A DNA stretch of 64,000 bases from an uncultured Corynebacterium sp. Its GTDB lineage: Bacteria > Actinomycetota > Actinomycetes > Mycobacteriales > Mycobacteriaceae. Where the stretch lies: contig NZ_CAMIBP010000012.1 of the NCBI RefSeq assembly GCF_946223165.1, positions 8,843 through 72,842 of the forward strand, given 5' to 3'. A program made the position numbers and the translations under genes. The notes under the pieces were generated by a model. The model was not told the DNA's origin, did no database searches, and saw nothing but the letters and a program-made list of their open reading frames with translations. Shown in pieces: positions 60,154-64,000 of the stretch (position 1 is its first letter; each line of letters starts with the position of its first letter).

Positions 60154-60879
60154 CTAGCCCTCGATCTCCGCCATGACCTTGTGGATATCCTCCATGGTCG
60201 GCTTGCGCAGCTCGTTGACCAGGCGACCATCGGCCAGGAAAATGACGCGGTCAGCGTAGCTAGCCGCTTTCGCGTCGTGGGTAACGATGACAACCGTCTG
60301 ATCATCGTGGTCCACGGCATGACGGAGGATGGACAGCACCTCCGCCGAGGAGTTGGAATCCAGGTTGCCCGTCGGCTCATCGCCAAAGATGATCTCCGGA
60401 CGTGCCACGAGCGCACGGGCGCACGCCACGCGCTGCTGCTGGCCTCCGGACAGCTCCGCCGGGCGGTGGGCCAGGCGGTCCGCCAGCCCCAGCCGCTGCG
60501 TGACCTCCTCATACCAAGCCTTGTCCACCTGCTTGCCCGCGATGTCCATGGGCAGCGTGATATTCTCCGCCGCGGTGAGCGTGGGCACGAGGTTAAAGGA
60601 CTGGAAAATAAAGCCCAGTCGGTCGCGGCGCAGCGCGGTGATCTCTTTGTCGCTCAGGCTCGACATATCCGTCTCACCGATGAAGGCCGAACCCGACGTG
60701 GCCGAGTCCAGGCCCGCCATGGTGTGCATGAGCGTGGACTTGCCGGAACCTGACGGGCCCATGATTGCTGTGAACTGGTTGCGCTCGAAATCGACGGTGA
60801 TGTGATCGAGCGCCGTGACGGCGGTGTCTCCTTTCCCATAGCTCTTGAACAGGTCTACGGCACGGGCGGCTGCGGTCAT
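60154..60879 (-). CDS. ABC transporter ATP-binding protein (LolD/MacB type)
   Basis: A 241-residue ATPase. Walker A is IMGPSGSGKSTLMH, Q-loop FIFQSFNLVPTLTAAENITL, signature AELSGGQQQRVACARALVAR, Walker B IIFGDEPTGNLDSNSS and H-loop VIVTHDAKAASYADR. Pairs with the FtsX-like permease that follows. GGAG lies about 11 bases before the ATG. Confidence 0.95.
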   Translation of the reverse strand: MTAAARAVDLFKSYGKGDTAVTALDHITVDFERNQFTAIMGPSGSGKSTLMHTMAGLDSATSGSAFIGETDMSSLSDKEITALRRDRLGFIFQSFNLVPTLTAAENITLPMDIAGKQVDKAWYEEVTQRLGLADRLAHRPAELSGGQQQRVACARALVARPEIIFGDEPTGNLDSNSSAEVLSILRHAVDHDDQTVVIVTHDAKAASYADRVIFLADGRLVNELRKPTMEDIHKVMAEIEG

Positions 60880-60994
60880 GGGGTGCAGGTCTCCTCTGAT
60901 GGGTGGTCTAAGACGTCCCTCCTATCCTACGCGTGTCGGCGGCCACGCCGACACGTGTCTCGGGCTAGATCCCGCGTGGACTAGCATGGACTGC

Positions 60995-61051
60995 ATGTTT
61001 AAAGACCTGCGTGCCCCCGCCAGCGTTAGCGGCGCCCATCATGGCGACTAG
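60995..61051 (+). CDS. Possible 18-aa leaderless leader peptide overlapping crtB
   Basis: ATG 60995 is exactly 7 bases behind TAGCAT (60982-60987), the geometry of the leaderless genes in this window. It reads MFKDLRAPASVSGAHHGD and stops at TAG 61049-61051, overlapping the first codons of crtB (ATG 61041) in another frame. It may couple or attenuate crtB translation. Confidence 0.4.
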   Translation: MFKDLRAPASVSGAHHGD

Positions 61052-61910
61052 CCCGCTGGCGGATTTCGACCGCGCCGCATGCGCGGCCGCCGCGCAGGTC
61101 ATCGCCCGCTATTCCACCAGCTTTTCGCTTGCCACCCGGCTACTGAGTGAGCCCGTTCGCACGGACATCCGAAACCTCTATGCGGTAGTCCGCATTGCCG
61201 ACGAAATCGTGGATACCAAGGATCACTCCCTGCCCGCGTCCGCTGCCGCCGCCGCCCTCGACGCCTACGAAGCCGCCGTGCGCTCGGCCGCCACGGTCCG
61301 CTTCCACACCGATCCGATCCTCCACGCTTTCGGGCTCAGCGCCCGGCGCTGTGGCTTCCGCGACGAGCATCTCGCCGCTTTCTTTTCCTCCATGCGCGCC
61401 GATCTCACCCGCTCCACGCACACCGCCGCGTCCCTCGAGGCCTACATTTACGGCTCCGCCGAGGTCATCGGCTTGCTCTGCCTCGATGCCTTCCTCTCCG
61501 GCCAGACCTCCCCGCACCGTGCGGAGATGGAGTCCGGCGCCCGCCGTCTCGGCGCCGCCTTCCAAAAGATCAACTTTCTCCGCGACCTAGCTGAGGACAC
61601 CGATGATCTCGGCCGCGCCTACTTCCCGCAGCTTGCCGACGGCCCGCTCACCGATGCCGCCAAGGCCGACATCGTGGCCGACATCCGCTGCGACCTCGCC
61701 GCCGCCCGCGCCACCATCGGATACCTCCCCCGCTCCTCCCGGGCCGGGGTTGCCGCCGCCACGGCGCTGTTTAGCGATCTCACCGACCGCCTCGACGCTC
61801 TCCCGGCCGCAGACATCTATTCCACTCGCGTCAGCGTCCCCGCGGCCCGCAAGGCCGCGCTCGTCGCCGGCTCCCTCAAGGACTCCCAACCATGGCTCAA
61901 GATCATGTAG
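61041..61910 (+). CDS. crtB: Phytoene synthase
   Basis: A 289-residue squalene/phytoene synthase that joins two geranylgeranyl diphosphates, the first committed carotenoid step. ARYSTSFSLATRLL, NLYAVVRIADEIVDT (first DxxxD region), FGLSARRCGF, EAYIYGSAEVIGLLCL and KINFLRDLAEDTDDLGRAYF (second Asp-rich motif) are present. The ATG at 61041 is preferred because homologues start near this point; an in-frame GTG at 61011 is open. It overlaps crtI by 19 bp. Confidence 0.93.
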   Translation: MATSPLADFDRAACAAAAQVIARYSTSFSLATRLLSEPVRTDIRNLYAVVRIADEIVDTKDHSLPASAAAAALDAYEAAVRSAATVRFHTDPILHAFGLSARRCGFRDEHLAAFFSSMRADLTRSTHTAASLEAYIYGSAEVIGLLCLDAFLSGQTSPHRAEMESGARRLGAAFQKINFLRDLAEDTDDLGRAYFPQLADGPLTDAAKADIVADIRCDLAAARATIGYLPRSSRAGVAAATALFSDLTDRLDALPAADIYSTRVSVPAARKAALVAGSLKDSQPWLKIM

Positions 61911-63460
61911 TCGTCATCGGCGCCGGCGTGGCCGGCCTGGCCACCGCCGCCCTGCTCCTACGGGATGGCAAGCGCGTCACCATCGTTGACCGCCTCGACG
62001 AGGTGGGCGGGCGGGCCGGTTCCCTTGCCGTGGACGGCTTCCGCTTCGATACCGGCCCCTCCTGGTACCTCATGCCCGAGGCCTTCGATCACTTCTTTGA
62101 GCTGTGCGGCACGACCACCGCCGCTGAGCTTGACCTCGTGGACTTGTCCCCCGCCTACCGCGTCTACGACGAGACCGGCCGCTACCTCGATGTCACCACC
62201 GGCGTGGACAACGTTGCCGAGCTCTTCGAATCCCTCGAGCCCGGCGCCGGCGCCCGCGTCCGCAGCTACCTGCAGCAGGCCACCGACGTCTACTCCATTG
62301 CACTGTCCCAGTTCCTCTACACCACGTTTTCGGCCCCCCGGAAGCTCGTCTCCGCCGACGTCCGCTCACACCTGGGCCAGCTAGCTGTCGGGCTCACCCG
62401 CTCCCTCGGCGCCCACGTCGCCAAACAATTCCGCGACGCACGGCTGCGCCACATCCTCACCTACCCTGCCGTGTTTCTTTCCTCCGAGCCCGCCCAGACC
62501 CCTGCACTCTACGGGCTGATGAGCCATACCGATCTGGTGGAAGGAGTGCGCTATCCGCAGGGCGGTTTCCGCGCCGTCATCCAGGCCATTGCCCGCCAAG
62601 CCGAAGGCGCCGAGTTCCTCCTTTCCACAGAGGTCACCGCCATCGAGACTGCCGGTACACGCGCCACCGGAGTGCGCATTCTCGGCCCCGACGGCGCCCG
62701 CACCCTTGCCGCCGATGCCGTCGTCTCCGCCGCCGATCTCAAACACACCGAGCTGGCCCTCCTGCCTAAGAAGGCCCGCAGCTACGACGACACATACTTC
62801 GCCCGCCGCAACCCCGGCGTCGGCACCGTCGTCGCGTTCCTCGGCGTCCGCGGCGAACTCCCCCAGCTCCTCCACCACACCTTGCTGTTTAGCTCCGACT
62901 GGGAGCCCGACTTCCGCGCCGTCTTCCACGGTCCCGAGGACTCCCGGCCCCTCGATGCCTCCCAGTCGATCTATGTCTCCAAAACGTCAGCAACCGATTC
63001 TCTGACCGTGCCTGGCGACGCAGTCGCCCCCGCCGGTCACGAGAACCTCTTCGTCCTCATCCCCGTTCCTGCCAGCGTGGACGTCGGCCACGGTGATGCC
63101 TACCGCGATGCCGCCAGCCCCCGCGTCGACGCCATCGTTGATGCCGCCATCGACCAGCTCAGTCGCTGGGTTAGTATTCCCGACCTGGCTGATCGCATCG
63201 TGACCCGAAAAACCCTGGGACCGGCCGACTTCGCCGAGCGCTACCACGCGTGGTCCGGCGGGTCCATCGGCCCTGCACACACCTTGGCCCAATCCGCCTT
63301 CTTGCGCGGCAAGAATATTTCCTCGAAGCTGAACAATGTCTACTACGCTGGCGCGACCACGGTCCCAGGCGTTGGTGTCCCTCTGTGTCTCATCTCTGCG
63401 GAGAACGTCATCAAGCGCATGCACGGCGATACCTCCACTGGGCCGCTGCGCCGACTCTAA
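61892..63460 (+). CDS. crtI: Phytoene desaturase
   Basis: A 522-residue FAD enzyme that desaturates phytoene toward lycopene. VVVIGAGVAGLATAALLLRD is the dinucleotide fold, GGRAGSLAVDGFRFDTGPSW the CrtI substrate region, EGVRYPQGGFRAVIQAIARQ and VYYAGATTVPGVGVPLCLIS the C-terminal FAD motif. It overlaps crtB, so the two form an operon. Elongation/cyclisation genes for decaprenoxanthin are not adjacent, as expected for a second crtB-crtI locus. Confidence 0.95.
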   Translation: MAQDHVVVIGAGVAGLATAALLLRDGKRVTIVDRLDEVGGRAGSLAVDGFRFDTGPSWYLMPEAFDHFFELCGTTTAAELDLVDLSPAYRVYDETGRYLDVTTGVDNVAELFESLEPGAGARVRSYLQQATDVYSIALSQFLYTTFSAPRKLVSADVRSHLGQLAVGLTRSLGAHVAKQFRDARLRHILTYPAVFLSSEPAQTPALYGLMSHTDLVEGVRYPQGGFRAVIQAIARQAEGAEFLLSTEVTAIETAGTRATGVRILGPDGARTLAADAVVSAADLKHTELALLPKKARSYDDTYFARRNPGVGTVVAFLGVRGELPQLLHHTLLFSSDWEPDFRAVFHGPEDSRPLDASQSIYVSKTSATDSLTVPGDAVAPAGHENLFVLIPVPASVDVGHGDAYRDAASPRVDAIVDAAIDQLSRWVSIPDLADRIVTRKTLGPADFAERYHAWSGGSIGPAHTLAQSAFLRGKNISSKLNNVYYAGATTVPGVGVPLCLISAENVIKRMHGDTSTGPLRRL

Positions 63461-63472
63461 GTCCAGAACATG

Positions 63473-63748
63473 TTAGGAAGCACCGCGGGACGACAAGTTG
63501 TATCCCAAGAGCTCTATGTCCGTCATGAGGTACAGCGGCGACAGTAGCACGATGAACGGAATGCCTAACAACAGCTGCGTCCCAAAATTCTCCGTTCCTC
63601 CAACACCGGGCAAGGAGTGAAACCAATCAAGGGCCGAGTCCAACATCGACTCGGCGCTACCCATCGGTCGCTCCTCCTGCGCCTGCGCGACGGGCGCGAC
63701 CGACAACGAGCAAGCGATAATGCCAGCTGCAATGAGGGTTCTTTGCAT
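63473..63748 (-). CDS. Small secreted/membrane protein of unknown function
   Basis: A 91-residue protein with signal peptide MQRTLIAAGIIACSLSVAPVAQAQ, a short polar part (SAESMLDSALDWFHSLPGV) and one later hydrophobic span (LLLGIPFIVLLSPLYLMTDI). AAGGAGT lies upstream of the ATG. It is convergent with crtI, 12 bp apart. No family is recognised. Confidence 0.7.
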   Translation of the reverse strand: MQRTLIAAGIIACSLSVAPVAQAQEERPMGSAESMLDSALDWFHSLPGVGGTENFGTQLLLGIPFIVLLSPLYLMTDIELLGYNLSSRGAS

Positions 63749-63898
63749 CCTCAGGACTCCTTCTTATCCACTGAAGGCCGGCCGGCTCAGTGAGGCCTTA
63801 GCCAAGGGGAATTAACGCTACCGTGGTTGTCAAAACTAATCAATAGCTGGCTCAAAATGGGCCTCACAATGTGCCCGTCGGCGCTCCCGGGCACCGTA

Positions 63899-63946
63899 CA
63901 AAAACCAGGAAAGCCCCGACCCGTTCATGGTTCGAGGCTTTCCTGT
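63899..63946 (-). terminator. Terminator of the ribosomal RNA operon
   Basis: On the minus strand AGGAAAGCCTCGAACC pairs with GGGTCGGGGCTTTCCT over a short loop, followed by GGTTTTTGT. It lies 35 bases past the 5S 3' end. The remaining gap 63749-63898 upstream of the small secreted protein shows no gene. Confidence 0.8.
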
Positions 63947-63980
63947 TGTTCTGTATTTTGTTGTGTTTGTTTTGTTTTTA

Positions 63981-64000
63981 TGTCGGCGGTAACTTACTCT
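63981..64000 (-). rRNA. rrf: 5S rRNA, 3' end only
   Basis: The minus strand begins AGAGTAAGTTACCGCCGACA, which matches the end of actinobacterial 5S rRNA (GGGAGAGTA...CACCGCCG). The rest lies beyond the right edge. The strong terminator just downstream supports the call. Confidence 0.65.

Noticed and set aside
1..64000. Prophage, insertion sequence, toxin-antitoxin or defence island
   Set aside because: I found no transposase, integrase, terminal repeats, toxin-antitoxin pair or defence gene; the tRNA genes show no adjacent integrase or att duplication.

Overview
The window is chromosomal DNA of a Corynebacterium. The evidence is the single-chain bacterial type I fatty acid synthase, the corynebacterial nrdH-nrdI-nrdE // nrdF arrangement around a GntR regulator, a bioA/bioD pair with no bioF nearby, carotenoid crtB-crtI genes, G+C-rich codon use, and many start codons sitting 6-9 bases behind a TAnnnT box (leaderless mRNAs). 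Gene order also matches what I remember of Corynebacterium glutamicum (fas ... murI ... dinG ... serB-ctaD-nrdF-gntR1-nrdE-nrdI-nrdH-rpmJ-nadE ... pgm-crcB). One block, clpS-DUF2017-P1 peptidase-rhomboid-murI-MBL-rph-rdgB // DUF3817-LprD with pncB and dinG beside it, matches Mycobacterium tuberculosis Rv1329c-Rv1343c. A pyruvate formate-lyase operon, absent from C. glutamicum, suggests a facultatively fermenting, perhaps host-associated species. The species itself is not determined.

Layout. 1-526: start of a sugar-ABC substrate-binding lipoprotein gene running off the left edge, with a LacI-type operator upstream. 913-10008: fas. 10162-10271: ten helically phased 11-bp repeats upstream of fas. 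10295-13874: bioD, bioA and a divergent POT-family transporter, each flank carrying a BioQ-like palindrome. 14090-19379: secreted HNH nuclease, GNAT acetyltransferase, SPFH membrane protein, RNase H-domain protein, proline iminopeptidase. 19524-22825: a split pyruvate formate-lyase (pflB, a separate glycyl-radical subunit, pflA). 23144-25060: an NCS2 purine permease fused to an OHCU-decarboxylase-like domain, followed by an SDR gene remnant. 25357-26955: excalibur protein, small membrane protein, tRNA-Leu. 27088-34517: the conserved actinobacterial block. 34620-40848: pncB, an ABC-ATPase remnant, a Fes-like siderophore esterase, dinG, a Pth2 protein, serB. 40956-48201: ctaD, nrdF, gntR, nrdE, nrdI, nrdH, with NrdR boxes and a DnaA box upstream of nrdH. 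48528-48923: 72-bp tandem repeats and rpmJ. 49009-57573: sugar MFS transporter, nadE, fructosamine kinase, two tRNA-Ala genes, DsbA/MauE pair, pgm, AGCS symporter, paired crcB. 57643-60879: MacB/LolCDE-like ABC transporter. 60995-63460: crtB-crtI. The right edge holds a small secreted protein, a strong terminator and the 3' end of a 5S rRNA gene, so a ribosomal RNA operon lies just outside.

How the genes work together. Housekeeping themes are deoxynucleotide supply (class Ib RNR with NrdH and NrdI), NAD synthesis and salvage (nadE, pncB), lipid precursors (fas plus biotin genes for acyl-CoA carboxylase), respiration (ctaD) and mixed-acid fermentation (pfl). The most unusual points are the naturally split PFL, the permease-OHCU fusion with a substituted catalytic histidine, the phased repeat array next to fas, a recurrent 15-mer scattered through the window, interlocked divergent start codons at clpS, and leader ORFs overlapping the crtB and gntR starts. 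All identifications come from reading the sequence; no database search was run.
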